DNA from: Acidobacteriota bacterium
Lineage (GTDB): Bacteria; Acidobacteriota; Thermoanaerobaculia; Multivoradales; J023
Length of the DNA stretch: 64,000 bases
Direction: 5' to 3'
NCBI GenBank assembly: GCA_029263395.1
Contig: JAJCXO010000228.1
Location: 1 to 64,000, forward strand
A model generated the notes under the pieces. It was not told where the DNA came from and searched no databases. It saw nothing but the letters and a program-made list of their open reading frames with translations. The translations under genes and the position numbers were made by a program. Shown here one piece after another: positions 51,317 through 60,211 of this stretch (positions are counted from its first letter, which is position 1; each line of letters begins with the position of its first letter).

Positions 51317-51961
51317 ATGAATGACTGGCGGAAACGTGAATTGTTGGGAGCGTACCGGCAATTGGCGTCGGGGCTTTCTGCCTTGCTGCGAGCGTACAGG
51401 GAGATCTTGCCTGACCTGCGGCAATCGCCTGGAGCTCACGACATGATTGCTGGCGCACTGGCACAGCTTGAGGTACTGGGAGTGACAGCGGTCTACCTTC
51501 AGCAAGAAGAGCGACCTGGAGAGTGGCTCGATGATCAACCTGCCGCTGTATTCAGCATTGAGTGGGTCGAAACCTCTCCGGGCTCATGCACGATTTGCGA
51601 GGCTGAGGTCAGTCAGGGGCCAGTCGGCTGGCAGCGTGGAACTGGCGCAGTTTGCGATGGCTGCATGCTCGAGAAAGCCTGGAGCCTAGGCTCGATGCTG
51701 CTGGCGGTCAACGTGATGCGCGAGATGGGAGCGATCGATAGCGAGTGCGATGAGGATATGGACGTAGCCACTGGAGCGCTCGCTACCTATGCTCGGCTCT
51801 ATCAACGGGTAGCCGAAGACAGGTGGTCGTACAGACCAGTTGGGCTGCTGCGCTACTTACGCCACCTGGGGGCCAAGTTCGAGCAGTTGGCGCCCGAGGG
51901 GATCGATGTTGATGAACTGCTCGGCAGCGGTGAGGAAAAAGGCACTGACACGACGCACTGA
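51317..51961 (+). CDS. Hypothetical protein with four-Cys zinc site
   Basis: A 214-residue protein, starting at the ATG at 51317; an in-frame GTG at 51281 is less likely. Two Cys pairs, SCTICEAEV and AVCDGCMLEK, spaced by about 20 residues, suggest a zinc ribbon or treble clef in the middle of a helical chain. The C-terminus is acidic. It is the last gene of the three-gene rightward group, followed by a long inverted repeat. Function unknown. Confidence 0.6.
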   Translation: MNDWRKRELLGAYRQLASGLSALLRAYREILPDLRQSPGAHDMIAGALAQLEVLGVTAVYLQQEERPGEWLDDQPAAVFSIEWVETSPGSCTICEAEVSQGPVGWQRGTGAVCDGCMLEKAWSLGSMLLAVNVMREMGAIDSECDEDMDVATGALATYARLYQRVAEDRWSYRPVGLLRYLRHLGAKFEQLAPEGIDVDELLGSGEEKGTDTTH

Positions 51962-51986
51962 CTCGCGTTTGATAAGTTCTGGTTTA

Positions 51987-52065
51987 GGGGGGCGTCCTCG
52001 AGGAAAATCCTGAGTGCAGGGTTGTTTGAATGTAAGCCCCAATTTACGTGCTCGGGGACGCCCCT
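51987..52065. terminator. Long inverted repeat between convergent genes
   Basis: GGGGGGCGTCCTCGAG (51987-52002) and CTCGGGGACGCCCCT (52051-52065) pair over almost their full length around a 48-base loop. They lie between the rightward zinc-site gene and the leftward retropepsin-like gene, so they may end both transcripts. The large loop makes a simple rho-independent terminator less certain. Confidence 0.5.
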
Positions 52066-52104
52066 CCGATTCTTCGCCTATGATCCCCAACGATAAGCTG
52101 GAAT

Positions 52105-52497
52105 CTAGTTGATCGGCTCAATCTCGACGAGCTGTTCTTGTTCAGAAAACGTGATGCGGAACTTGTCGAAGATGCCTGCTCTGCCGAGGAGCGGTCGATG
52201 AAAAAGATCTGGTATCTCAGCGAAGCAAACAGGTGCCGGAAAGCGACTGCCTTCCAAGTCGAGCGAAAGCTGAAACTCTCTCACAGCTAGATTGGTCGTA
52301 TAGGCAGTGTCGAAAGAACGCTGTTCGCCTTCGCTCCAGGTGAGCCCCAAATCGAGAGCGAACTGCTTGTGGAACAGGCTGTAGTCTGCGCCACTGTCGA
52401 GCAGCGGGAGTGCGCGCTGTCGCCGATTACCGTACTCCAGCACGATGGGCACATGTGGCCGATTCTGATAATACGGAAAACTAAATGTAGGAGACAT
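52105..52497 (-). CDS. Retropepsin-like aspartic protease
   Basis: A 130-residue protein with the single-lobe aspartyl protease active site: LPLLDSGADYSLFHKQFA, with catalytic Asp in D-S-G, preceded by HVPIVLEYGNRR and followed by RPLLGRAGIFDKF, the second conserved strand of the retropepsin fold. Such proteases act as dimers. I chose the ATG at 52497; a TTG seven codons upstream is possible. The gene overlaps the end of the upstream DUF5678-like gene, so the two are coupled. The substrate is unknown. Confidence 0.8.
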   Translation of the reverse strand: MSPTFSFPYYQNRPHVPIVLEYGNRRQRALPLLDSGADYSLFHKQFALDLGLTWSEGEQRSFDTAYTTNLAVREFQLSLDLEGSRFPAPVCFAEIPDLFHRPLLGRAGIFDKFRITFSEQEQLVEIEPIN

Positions 52498-52675
52498 TGG
52501 GTCGAGGTATAGGGACAATCATCACCTGATCGCGTTTGTATCCTTTGGCCTTCGCCTTGGCGTAGAGCTCTTGTAGTGACTTGCCAAAGGCAACGAACTT
52601 ACCGTTGACTACGGCGCCTTGTTCTCCAGCGTGTTTAGTTTGGATGGCGTCGGTGAGGACTGGGATTTTGGTCAT
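52481..52675 (-). CDS. DUF5678-like small protein
   Basis: A 64-residue protein ending GKFVAFGKSLQELYAKAKAK, GYKRDQVMIVPIPRP. The block of short strand, 'VAxG-Ser-Leu' turn and amphipathic helix, with a following IVPIPRP strand, is what I remember of DUF5678 proteins, which are often encoded beside retropepsin-like proteases. Its stop overlaps the protease start by 17 bases. An in-frame GTG at 52750 would lengthen it. Function unknown; an antitoxin-like or substrate role is possible. Confidence 0.65.
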   Translation of the reverse strand: MTKIPVLTDAIQTKHAGEQGAVVNGKFVAFGKSLQELYAKAKAKGYKRDQVMIVPIPRPNVSYI

Positions 52676-52867
52676 ATGAGTGAGGATGAAAGCCTCCTCA
52701 TAGTAGACTTGCCTGGTCGATCTAGCAAGGTGAATTGCTGTACCTATCACAAGCTCGATTGTGCGAAGCGCAAGGAGAATACGTCACTCAGCCTCAAGAT
52801 GGCACCGTAAGATCAGTGCTTGGCCAGAGCACGGAAAACGACTCCATAAGTGCGCGATCTCGTATGA

Positions 52868-52895
52868 AGATGTGAGCTAGCTAGCATCCACATCT
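52868..52895. promoter_or_regulatory. Inverted repeat upstream of DUF5678-like gene
   Basis: AGATGTG (52868-52874) and CACATCT (52889-52895) enclose AGCTAGCTAGCATC, itself containing GCTAGC palindromes. It lies between the end of the leftward kinase gene and the leftward DUF5678-like gene, and may be a terminator without T-tract or an operator. Confidence 0.35.
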
Positions 52896-52933
52896 TGGAT
52901 CGAAGCTCTTGGGCTCTACCTAGAGCGAGTCAG

Positions 52934-53989
52934 TCAGTATTTACTCTTGCGAAAAAAAGTGCCCCAAGCCGCTCTTCCAACATGGGATAGCCTCCTTCGG
53001 GACAATGACTGCAAGCAGGACTCGACCTCGTCAGAGAGTTCCTTGGCAGATGAATAACGAGCCGATGGGTCTGGATTGGTCGCCTTAACAACAATAGACT
53101 CAATGGCGGCGCGGAGTGCATGCAAATCCAGGCTGTTTCTGAACCTGTCTCTCAGGGGAGTTTCGTTTTCCTCAGAGTCATCGTCATCAAGGACGAAGAG
53201 TAACTGCAATATCCGCCCCAACGAATAGATATCTGATGCTATTGTTGCGACCCCGTTACTGACTTGCTCTGGACTCGCGAACTCTGGGGTGCAAGCTCGT
53301 CTAGCTACTTCTGATTCGAAGAAGCCAGTGGCATTACATGAAATACCGAAATCCAGCAACTTCGGCGCGTTGTCACTTCTCACCAAGATGTTGGATGGCT
53401 TTAGATCGGAGTGGACAACCAGTTCCTCGTGTGCATAGTGGACGGCGCCGCAAACCTGGATAAATAGCTCCAGCCTAAGAGGCAAACTGAGTTTATGCTG
53501 AACGCAATGGCTGCCGATGGGGAGGCCGTCTACATGCTCCATTACAATATACGCAGTCTGAGACTTGGTCATGCCCGCGTCGTAATACTTGGCTATGCAT
53601 GGGTGGTACAAGTCGGCGAGAAATCGTTTTTCGTGGTGGAAGAATAAAATATTGCGGCCGAGTCCAACGCCTCTCGGGAACAGCTTCAGCGCGACGTTCT
53701 CGTCGGGCGTGGCTTCGTGCGATGCCAAATAGACCACGCCCATGCCACCCCTTCCCAGTAGCCGCTTGGGGCGATACTGGCCTACCTGCCCAGGGATTTC
53801 AGCCGTCGGGCGAAGCGTCACCAATGGTTCAATTGATCTGTGGTCGACTCTAGTGAGATCTAATACCGCTTTGTAGAGCTTTCGGTCCTTTCCACAGCGC
53901 TCTTGCAAGAAGGCCTGCCTCTGGTGGCCGGGGAGCTCAAGAGTATCAGCCGCGAGCTCCTTGACTCGTTTCCAATATGCAGGTTTCAT
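52934..53989 (-). CDS. Ser/Thr protein kinase, PknB-like
   Basis: A 351-residue cytoplasmic kinase. It shows the Gly-rich loop LGRGGMGVVYLAS (near residue 78), ATP-binding Lys in NVALKLFPRG, catalytic loop VVHSDLKPSNILV (HSD instead of the common HRD), LDFGIS and the APE-like region PEFASPEQVS. The N-terminal 65 residues are helical, as in acidobacterial and planctomycete kinases that follow ECF sigma genes. There is no transmembrane sensor domain. The ATG overlaps the ECF sigma gene stop by four bases, so the two are co-translated; the kinase may phosphorylate the sigma factor or its targets. Confidence 0.9.
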   Translation of the reverse strand: MKPAYWKRVKELAADTLELPGHQRQAFLQERCGKDRKLYKAVLDLTRVDHRSIEPLVTLRPTAEIPGQVGQYRPKRLLGRGGMGVVYLASHEATPDENVALKLFPRGVGLGRNILFFHHEKRFLADLYHPCIAKYYDAGMTKSQTAYIVMEHVDGLPIGSHCVQHKLSLPLRLELFIQVCGAVHYAHEELVVHSDLKPSNILVRSDNAPKLLDFGISCNATGFFESEVARRACTPEFASPEQVSNGVATIASDIYSLGRILQLLFVLDDDDSEENETPLRDRFRNSLDLHALRAAIESIVVKATNPDPSARYSSAKELSDEVESCLQSLSRRRLSHVGRAAWGTFFRKSKY

Positions 53990-54579
53990 TTTTTTAACTG
54001 TGCCTCTAGGAAGCGCCTCGAAATCGACCAGTCTCGCCTTACCGTCCGTTCGGTAACCCCTGTTACTTCAGCGATTTCTCGCACCGTCAGTCCTAGGAAG
54101 TACCGGTATCGGACGATTTTTGCCGCACGAGAATCTAGCCGACTGAGCTTCTTGATAGCTCTGTCAACATCAAGGATGTTTGGAGAAAAATAGGCTGGAA
54201 ATACGGGGTGGTGAATCAGCTCACTAGATGCTGATAAGATCTCGTGGCCAGCTCCCCTTTTCTCGGTTTGCTTCATGCGTGCGTAGTCAACAAGCACTCG
54301 TCGCATGATGGTTGCCGCGAACTGGAAGAACTCGTCGCTTGATTTCCAAGTGGCCTTGCGGGAGCTGTTGAGCCGAAAATAGACCTCGCTGACGAGCGCA
54401 GTCGGCTGAAGAGTGTGGGCAGGAGACTCCTTTTGAAAAATGCGCGCAGCCATGGCTCGGAGGTCGTCAAAGACTATAGGGATCAGAGCCTCCAGCGCTC
54501 GCTCGTTGCCGTTGGACCAGTCTGCCAGAAGAGTTGTGACCGGGGTATCACCCCCTTGGTCTCCGCCTGGTTTCGACAT
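53986..54579 (-). CDS. ECF sigma factor
   Basis: A 197-residue sigma factor of the ECF type linked to Ser/Thr kinases. Region 2 covers about residues 20-95, including LIPIVFDDLRAMAARIFQKE, then FFQFAATIMRRVLVDYARM. Region 4 covers about 130-190 with the helix-turn-helix RYRYFLGLTVREIAEVTGVT, ERTVRRDWSISRRFL. The neighbouring kinase overlaps it by ATGA. Since no anti-sigma gene is present, control by kinase phosphorylation is plausible by analogy with such pairs. It is carried on the mobile element. Confidence 0.92.
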   Translation of the reverse strand: MSKPGGDQGGDTPVTTLLADWSNGNERALEALIPIVFDDLRAMAARIFQKESPAHTLQPTALVSEVYFRLNSSRKATWKSSDEFFQFAATIMRRVLVDYARMKQTEKRGAGHEILSASSELIHHPVFPAYFSPNILDVDRAIKKLSRLDSRAAKIVRYRYFLGLTVREIAEVTGVTERTVRRDWSISRRFLEAQLKK

Positions 54580-55167
54580 GCCTGCCTCGATCCACCCTCA
54601 ACAAGGGCGGGTAATCCCCCTGCTTGACACGCTTCGACAGATTTTCGCTGGAACTATGTCCGCCTTTGTGGCCGATTCTCGCGTTACAACTTAGAGGCTT
54701 TCAGCCTCTGCATCTTCGTTGAGTCTATCTCACAATCGCCGTGTGTCCCGTCAGGACTTCATCAGGCTCCTCGGTTTTTGTGGATATGGCGAATTCTACA
54801 GAGGGCGGCGAGATTTCTCTCGCGGCAAGCTTTTTTATACAAGGCTTTGGAATACGTGCGCTCACCCGATCGTTGTAGGATATGGTTGCGACGCTCGAAC
54901 CGGTGGCTGCCTGGGGCGCGGTCAGCCGAATCAGAGCAAATTCTTCGCGGGCGGCTTGCCTTGGGTCTCGGCTCAGTACGAGCTGCTCATCTCAGAAGAT
55001 CCTACACCGACATCACTGAACAGGTACTATGCAAGCGCTGGCGAGCAGCGAGTGATATCGCGGCTCCAATAGCTGCGGCAGCCGCTCCGCGTTCTCGCGT
55101 AGCGAACTCGGCTTGACCTTCAAGCTTAGGAGAGTACAATGACCCCAAAATCTAACAAAGGATGTTT
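54580..55167. other. Intergenic region without a convincing gene
   Basis: 588 bases between the leftward sigma factor and a rightward small gene. Two overlapping rightward frames of about 110 residues (from 54719 and 54778) lack ribosome binding sites and recognisable products. The region is rich in A and T near 54830 (CTTTTTTATACAAGG), which could hold a promoter. The end carries AAAGGATGTTT before the next gene. Confidence 0.35.
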
Positions 55168-55497
55168 ATGAGCTCTCCTGAACAAAGTAGAGGAAGCGCT
55201 AGGGAGGTCTACGACTTCAACGGCTTCAACGACGACGGGACGCCGTGTATTCCTGGTGTGGATGAAGCGGGGCTCCAAGAGGCAGCGAGGGACGACGCTG
55301 AGCTAAGGGAAGTGCTTGGCAATCCTCGACCTCCTGCTGAGGGGATACGGCGTCCAACCCCCGGGAGCGACGACCCGTATATCCCTCAAGCTACCCATGG
55401 TTTCTCACGGCCGATTCCAGATCACGAAGAATTAGGTAGCTACTCCGTTAGCGCAGATGATATAATTAAGCGCATGCGGGCAAGAATGACAGGCTAG
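55168..55497 (+). CDS. Hypothetical acidic protein
   Basis: A 109-residue protein starting at the ATG at 55168 with AAAGGA five bases upstream (an in-frame ATG two codons earlier is too close). It is rich in Asp, Glu, Pro and Gly, for example YDFNGFNDDGTPCIPGVDEA, and ends in a basic helix SADDIIKRMRARMTG. No fold is recognised and it looks largely disordered. It precedes the metallopeptidase gene by 121 bases on the same strand, so it could be part of that module, but no coupling is evident. Confidence 0.55.
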   Translation: MSSPEQSRGSAREVYDFNGFNDDGTPCIPGVDEAGLQEAARDDAELREVLGNPRPPAEGIRRPTPGSDDPYIPQATHGFSRPIPDHEELGSYSVSADDIIKRMRARMTG

Positions 55498-55618
55498 TTG
55501 CTTCGTTGCTAGAACTTGTCAGTTGTTGCACCCGGCAGCTTACTGCTTTCGGGTGTATCAGTGTGTTCGCGGGCATTCTAAATCGTATTATATTTTACCC
55601 TCAAAGGGGACTGCCTAA

Positions 55619-58600
55619 TTGTCGAAAAAAGGGCGAACCGATTCCGGCATAGAAGTACACTCTGGTTATCTTAATGTAGTCCTCTTTGAATCGACTCCTG
55701 AGAGGATTTTGGATGTCGCTCTCGAGAGCAGGCGGCGTGTAGACAAACTTGGCAAGCTCCGCGAACTCGATCGAGAGCTGCCGTGGTTTCCCCGTGACAT
55801 TGCGGGACCGGCTGAAGCTACTGCCAGGAAAGACGGTAGGAAATTCTACCGGCCTCGGGTCTACATCCTGTCTGGCACATTCGATGTAGCGACAGTGTTC
55901 TTCTCGCCAGAAATAGAACTCGCTTCGTGGAGCCATCGAGATGAGCTTCGAGAATCTGGGCAAGACGCCAACCTGTCGCTCTTGCCAACAAAAGCCAGTC
56001 TCGGCTTGAAGAGCAAACTCCCTGATTTTAACCACGAATTTCGTGAAGAGTACCTTAAAAGGGGGCAGTCCTCTACGCGCGGTGACCACGACTTCGTAGC
56101 TATAACAAAACTGAAATTGAACGCTGCCCACTGGCCTAAGAGAGAAAGTCAGGCAACAGATGAGAAAGGTCGCTTTCCGGAAATCTTCAAGGCTGTCTGG
56201 AAGACAATCGAAAGTTGGAGGGAGAATACGGAAGTTGTGGGTCGTCCAAGGCCACTGGTGGCGTTTGGGCTTACCTTCGGGTGGAGCGAGTGTCTTGTGG
56301 TCGCACATGCCGATAGCCCTGGCAAGCTCCTGCAGCTCTCAGTGAACTTGCGGTCACTAACCCTTTCTGTCGACCCGTTTCTTCTGAAGATAAAGGATAA
56401 AAGCAAAGAGTGGACTTCCCATATCTTTGCCACGACGATTAGCTCTGTGGGTTACGATTATGCGATCCGTGAGAAGGCGAAGGAGCGAATCATCGCTGAT
56501 CTAGACGATGGTAAGCAAATCACGGCAGACTCCATCGTAAACTCCTTCATGCGTGAGGTGGCTGGAGAGATTCGGCCCCTTGAAAAGGGAGAGGTCGAAG
56601 ACTCTTTCTATCTTTTAGGTTGCCACGTTTATCCGGGTCACGAGCTGCGAGTAGTCAGGCTTCTCTCCGAGATCGACGATACGCTGGGTTCAGAAAAAAC
56701 GACCGGGATGGTCACCGTCGATAGCGGCAAGAGAGACTTGCTCAGCTCACGATTTCTGATCGGTCCGGGTCGCCTGAGCCCGCGCGAAGCTGTCGCCTTG
56801 GTTGAATTGCTTCATATTTGGATACGTTTTGGTGGGGGCTCGAGCGCATCTTCGCAAGACGCTGAAGAGAGAATACCTCATGCTTTCGACTTCCACACGC
56901 GAACCGGATATTCCGCCGCGCGCAATGGGACTAGCACTCTGAAGGACTACAACGAAGATGTTCATATAAGAGGCACGCCAGCAGCGTATTTCATGATCGG
57001 TCGACCTGCTCTGGCAGCTCGACTTGAACTGTCTTCGGCACCCAAAACTTCCCTGGCTACTCTCAGGGAGAGTATGCGGTCTGTCCAGATCCCTTACTAT
57101 CTTGCGGAGCAAGTTTTAAACTTAATCAGTACGTTTCATTGGGTTCACAACAGAGAGGTGATCTGGGACGAAAGCGCAGAGCTTATTCCAGTAATCCTTG
57201 CTCTGTCGGAAAATATTCTGGCCCATGCAAGGTGGTGGAATTCCGGCAAGCCGCGAGTCTTCAGCGAACCGTGGGTGCAGAGTTCAGAGGCCGAGCGCCG
57301 GAAGATACTTGTTGACAGAGTACGGAGGCGCCTCCGTGGATATGTCGACAGAGAGTTGCCAGAGCTGCTGAGCTCTTTTCGTGCCTACTTTTACAATCGG
57401 CATCTTTCCAGTTATCTGACGGATGAGATGCCAGATACGAATTTGCGTTTTCGCGGATCACTGCATCAACTGCTGAGTGTTGGAAACCTGATTCTCGACA
57501 CGTTTGCTGACACTGTCCTGGGCCCGCGTGCCTGCATGGCGAATATTGGCGATAGTGCTTCTCCAGAAGTTGAGCGACTTTGTGATATTACGGTCGTTCG
57601 ATTGAATACTCACACTTTTAATATTCCGATTCTGCTTGAATCGCTAGCTCATGAGGTTGGTCACCAGTTTCTTCGAGAGCTAGTGAAAGACAGTGTCGAC
57701 TCAAAGTGGCGGGCTCATCCATGGAATAGCTGGTTTGATGATCACTGTGAGGATGTGCCTCGAAAGAAGAACTTCCGACGTCTGAAGAACTCCGTCATGG
57801 AGCTGAATCACACGATCTTTGATTCTTCCTTAGACAGCGAAGCACCCGACGCCGTTGCTTTCATCGAATCAGCGAGCGATTTCATCGAAACGAGACTTCT
57901 TGCGTACACGGATCTAGGGACATGGGTGGTCAGTTTTCTGCTGCGTACAGCACTGGCCAGTCTGCCCGACGACTATGACCCGGACAAGGAGCGGTCTTTG
58001 AACCATGAAGACGTCCCATACATGGGAAACGATCTAGTTGTCTCCGCAATCCAGCGTGCTGTACTAACCGTGATTGCAGATCAACTGCAACGGCAGACGC
58101 GTGAAGAAGACGGCGAACTACTGGCGCCGGACTTAGAGGACTTTAGAGAAAAGCTGATTCGCGTAGACCTAGAGAAGATCCGCCAGACGATTGAGCGCGC
58201 TTGTATTATAGGGAAGGCCGGTGAGGCGGCCACGATTGTCTGCGATGCAGCACTCTGGAGAGATTTCTTACGGTACAAAGTCTTCTACCGTCGACCGTGG
58301 TTTGCAAATCAAGCCGCACTCAATCTGGCTGCGGAGACCTTCTATACACTGCATAGGCATGTTAGCTGGAGACCGCCAGATGACTTCAGGTCTCCCGGTC
58401 GATTCTTGCCATGTGTGCAAGATGCTTTTTCTGAACTGCGTAAGGTTCTTTTAGCAAATTATCTTCCGAGCCTGCATGTGCGCTTCTGGCTCTCAAACAA
58501 AGAGAAGGCCCAGTTCCGTTCGTCCGGAAGCCTTGCTTCAGGTCGGGAGCCCTGGGTGCCTCTCCTGCAGCCTATGACGGTACTAAAGACCAGGCATAAG

Positions 58601-58810
58601 ATTATCTACAAGAGTATCATTTTTCAGCGTGGGAATATTCTTCCGTGTGGAGACTACGTGAAGGTTTGGAGCGATGCGAATTCAACCTTCCTCGTTAGGG
58701 CAATACAGATGATTCCTGCCTGGCGATTGTCTATTCTTGAGCAGGCTAATGCGATGGCAGGAATATGTGGAAAAAGGGATGAAGAGACAGAGGCGAGCAC
58801 TAAAACGTAA
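55619..58810 (+). CDS. Large gluzincin-like metallopeptidase, SIR2-associated
   Basis: A 1063-residue soluble protein I do not recognise as a named family. Residues 678-682 read HEVGH, in LLESLAHEVGHQFLREL, and residues 750-754 read ESASD, in FIESASDFIETRLL. This is like the HExxH...NExxSD arrangement of thermolysin-type gluzincins, where both His and the later Glu bind zinc. The first about 350 residues look like two alpha/beta sensor modules (RVYILSGTFDVATVFF and LTFGWSECLVVAHAD); this reading is weak. The remainder is mainly helical. The start is TTG at 55619, with AAAGGGGA upstream. The SIR2 gene starts before its stop, so both are co-translated. Confidence 0.75.
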   Translation: MSKKGRTDSGIEVHSGYLNVVLFESTPERILDVALESRRRVDKLGKLRELDRELPWFPRDIAGPAEATARKDGRKFYRPRVYILSGTFDVATVFFSPEIELASWSHRDELRESGQDANLSLLPTKASLGLKSKLPDFNHEFREEYLKRGQSSTRGDHDFVAITKLKLNAAHWPKRESQATDEKGRFPEIFKAVWKTIESWRENTEVVGRPRPLVAFGLTFGWSECLVVAHADSPGKLLQLSVNLRSLTLSVDPFLLKIKDKSKEWTSHIFATTISSVGYDYAIREKAKERIIADLDDGKQITADSIVNSFMREVAGEIRPLEKGEVEDSFYLLGCHVYPGHELRVVRLLSEIDDTLGSEKTTGMVTVDSGKRDLLSSRFLIGPGRLSPREAVALVELLHIWIRFGGGSSASSQDAEERIPHAFDFHTRTGYSAARNGTSTLKDYNEDVHIRGTPAAYFMIGRPALAARLELSSAPKTSLATLRESMRSVQIPYYLAEQVLNLISTFHWVHNREVIWDESAELIPVILALSENILAHARWWNSGKPRVFSEPWVQSSEAERRKILVDRVRRRLRGYVDRELPELLSSFRAYFYNRHLSSYLTDEMPDTNLRFRGSLHQLLSVGNLILDTFADTVLGPRACMANIGDSASPEVERLCDITVVRLNTHTFNIPILLESLAHEVGHQFLRELVKDSVDSKWRAHPWNSWFDDHCEDVPRKKNFRRLKNSVMELNHTIFDSSLDSEAPDAVAFIESASDFIETRLLAYTDLGTWVVSFLLRTALASLPDDYDPDKERSLNHEDVPYMGNDLVVSAIQRAVLTVIADQLQRQTREEDGELLAPDLEDFREKLIRVDLEKIRQTIERACIIGKAGEAATIVCDAALWRDFLRYKVFYRRPWFANQAALNLAAETFYTLHRHVSWRPPDDFRSPGRFLPCVQDAFSELRKVLLANYLPSLHVRFWLSNKEKAQFRSSGSLASGREPWVPLLQPMTVLKTRHKIIYKSIIFQRGNILPCGDYVKVWSDANSTFLVRAIQMIPAWRLSILEQANAMAGICGKRDEETEASTKT

Positions 58811-60008
58811 TACCGCTGGGCGAGCTCTCCGATCACTTACTAGTTGGTTCTTTGAGGGGAAGCTTGTGCCCGTCATCGGGGCAGGGGCAAGCAAAGATCT
58901 CGGTGTCCCACTGTGGGGTGCGCTTGCCAAGAGTATGGCTACCGGTTACGTTCGGGATCCGGGCGATCTCACTACCAGGGATCTGTTGCTAGCATTCGAG
59001 TTGATGAGCCAGAAGGGAGAGTTATTTTGGGATGATCTGCGGGATCAGCTCTTCTCTTCAACGGAAGAAGGGACGTATTTTGAAGATGCGGATCCGTCAA
59101 CGCTCAAGACAGGTGAGTTGTGGGCGAGTGAAAAATGCACGCACGATAGCTCGCTTCAGTATCTAGCAGCGCTCTGTATCCTGAATGCCCTCCTTTTTCC
59201 TGAGAGGGCGTTTCATGTGATGACTTACAATCTAGATACCCTGTTAGAAGAGAAGATTGCAGCACTAGGTCATCGGGCAATTGCTATAACCGATGAACAC
59301 GAGGCGGTCTGGGAACCGGTCTGTGAGCCAAGCGGTAGTGAACCACTCGTCACGGAAAGACCGAGTATGCATGTCGGACAAAGGGCCGATATTAGGGTGT
59401 TTCATCCCCATGGCTTGGTACTGCGAGCTTCTAAGGCGCGAGCTTTAGGGAGGGAGCAGTGCTATATAAAGCCGATGATGAGACTCAGTGACTATGAATA
59501 CTTAGCCAATAACACTCTTGGGGGCGTCGGCCTATTGCAGTTGCAGGCTCTCCGTAATCTTCGTGGGTTCTTTTATGGTTTTTCATTTTCAGACCCCAAT
59601 GTCCGTCGCCTAGCGAGCCTGACCATTCAGCTTGGTGCAGAGGAGGTTTTCTCTAAAGAATTAGACTGGCGCAGTGGCTGGCGCCGATCGAAGCGAGACT
59701 TTGACTGGATTCGGCATATCATTCTCTTGTCGACCCATCAGAGAGACGCGGAGATCAGATGCCGCTCTCTCTTTGGCCCATTTTCGGCCTCTTCTGAGCC
59801 AAGCGCAGAAGAACGGTTGCAGTATAATTTAACCCAGCTACGCATGCTGCGGGTCGGTTTCTGGAGTGTGAAGCAACATAAAATACTTCTTATAAGGCTT
59901 TTGCACAGTATCAACAGGGACCTCAGATTTCAGTGGCCAGCGCCAGGTTTCTCAACACCACCAGGTGGTCGTGTTGGCGAAACCTCTGCCCATCTGAAAA
60001 TAGACTGA
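58749..60008 (+). CDS. SIR2-type NADase effector
   Basis: A 419-residue protein of the SIR2_2 type. The NAD-binding loop is LVPVIGAGASKDLGVPLW (G44-S48 region), the catalytic Asn161 and Asp163 are in MTYNLDTLLEE, and catalytic His221 is in RVFHPHGLVLR. These match SIR2 NADases of anti-phage systems such as Thoeris and DSR rather than protein deacetylases, as no zinc ribbon is present. The C-terminal about 170 residues are helical, without signal or transmembrane segments. The ATG at 58749 lies inside the upstream peptidase gene; in-frame alternatives are the TTG at 58737, GTG at 58767 and ATG at 58779. I infer that it depletes NAD+ when triggered by its partner. Confidence 0.85.
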   Translation: MRWQEYVEKGMKRQRRALKRNTAGRALRSLTSWFFEGKLVPVIGAGASKDLGVPLWGALAKSMATGYVRDPGDLTTRDLLLAFELMSQKGELFWDDLRDQLFSSTEEGTYFEDADPSTLKTGELWASEKCTHDSSLQYLAALCILNALLFPERAFHVMTYNLDTLLEEKIAALGHRAIAITDEHEAVWEPVCEPSGSEPLVTERPSMHVGQRADIRVFHPHGLVLRASKARALGREQCYIKPMMRLSDYEYLANNTLGGVGLLQLQALRNLRGFFYGFSFSDPNVRRLASLTIQLGAEEVFSKELDWRSGWRRSKRDFDWIRHIILLSTHQRDAEIRCRSLFGPFSASSEPSAEERLQYNLTQLRMLRVGFWSVKQHKILLIRLLHSINRDLRFQWPAPGFSTPPGGRVGETSAHLKID

Positions 60009-60211
60009 CGTTGAAGTCCGCCTTCAACGCTCGGATCGATTCACACTTGATCCAAGTTTACCGGCACCCGGGAAATCTCTAGGCTAAGAGGACACATCAT
60101 TTCTCTCTTCGCCTGATCTCATTCCTTCCCTCACTGGCTCGCTTCCTCCGCACTCTCTTCCGCTGGCTCATCGGACTCTTCCGTTCGCGAGTACACGGCG
60201 ATGCCCGCTGG

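Noticed and set aside
54719-55116. Two overlapping rightward frames of about 110 residues
   Set aside because: Neither has a ribosome binding site or domain and both compete for the same bases; treated as noncoding.
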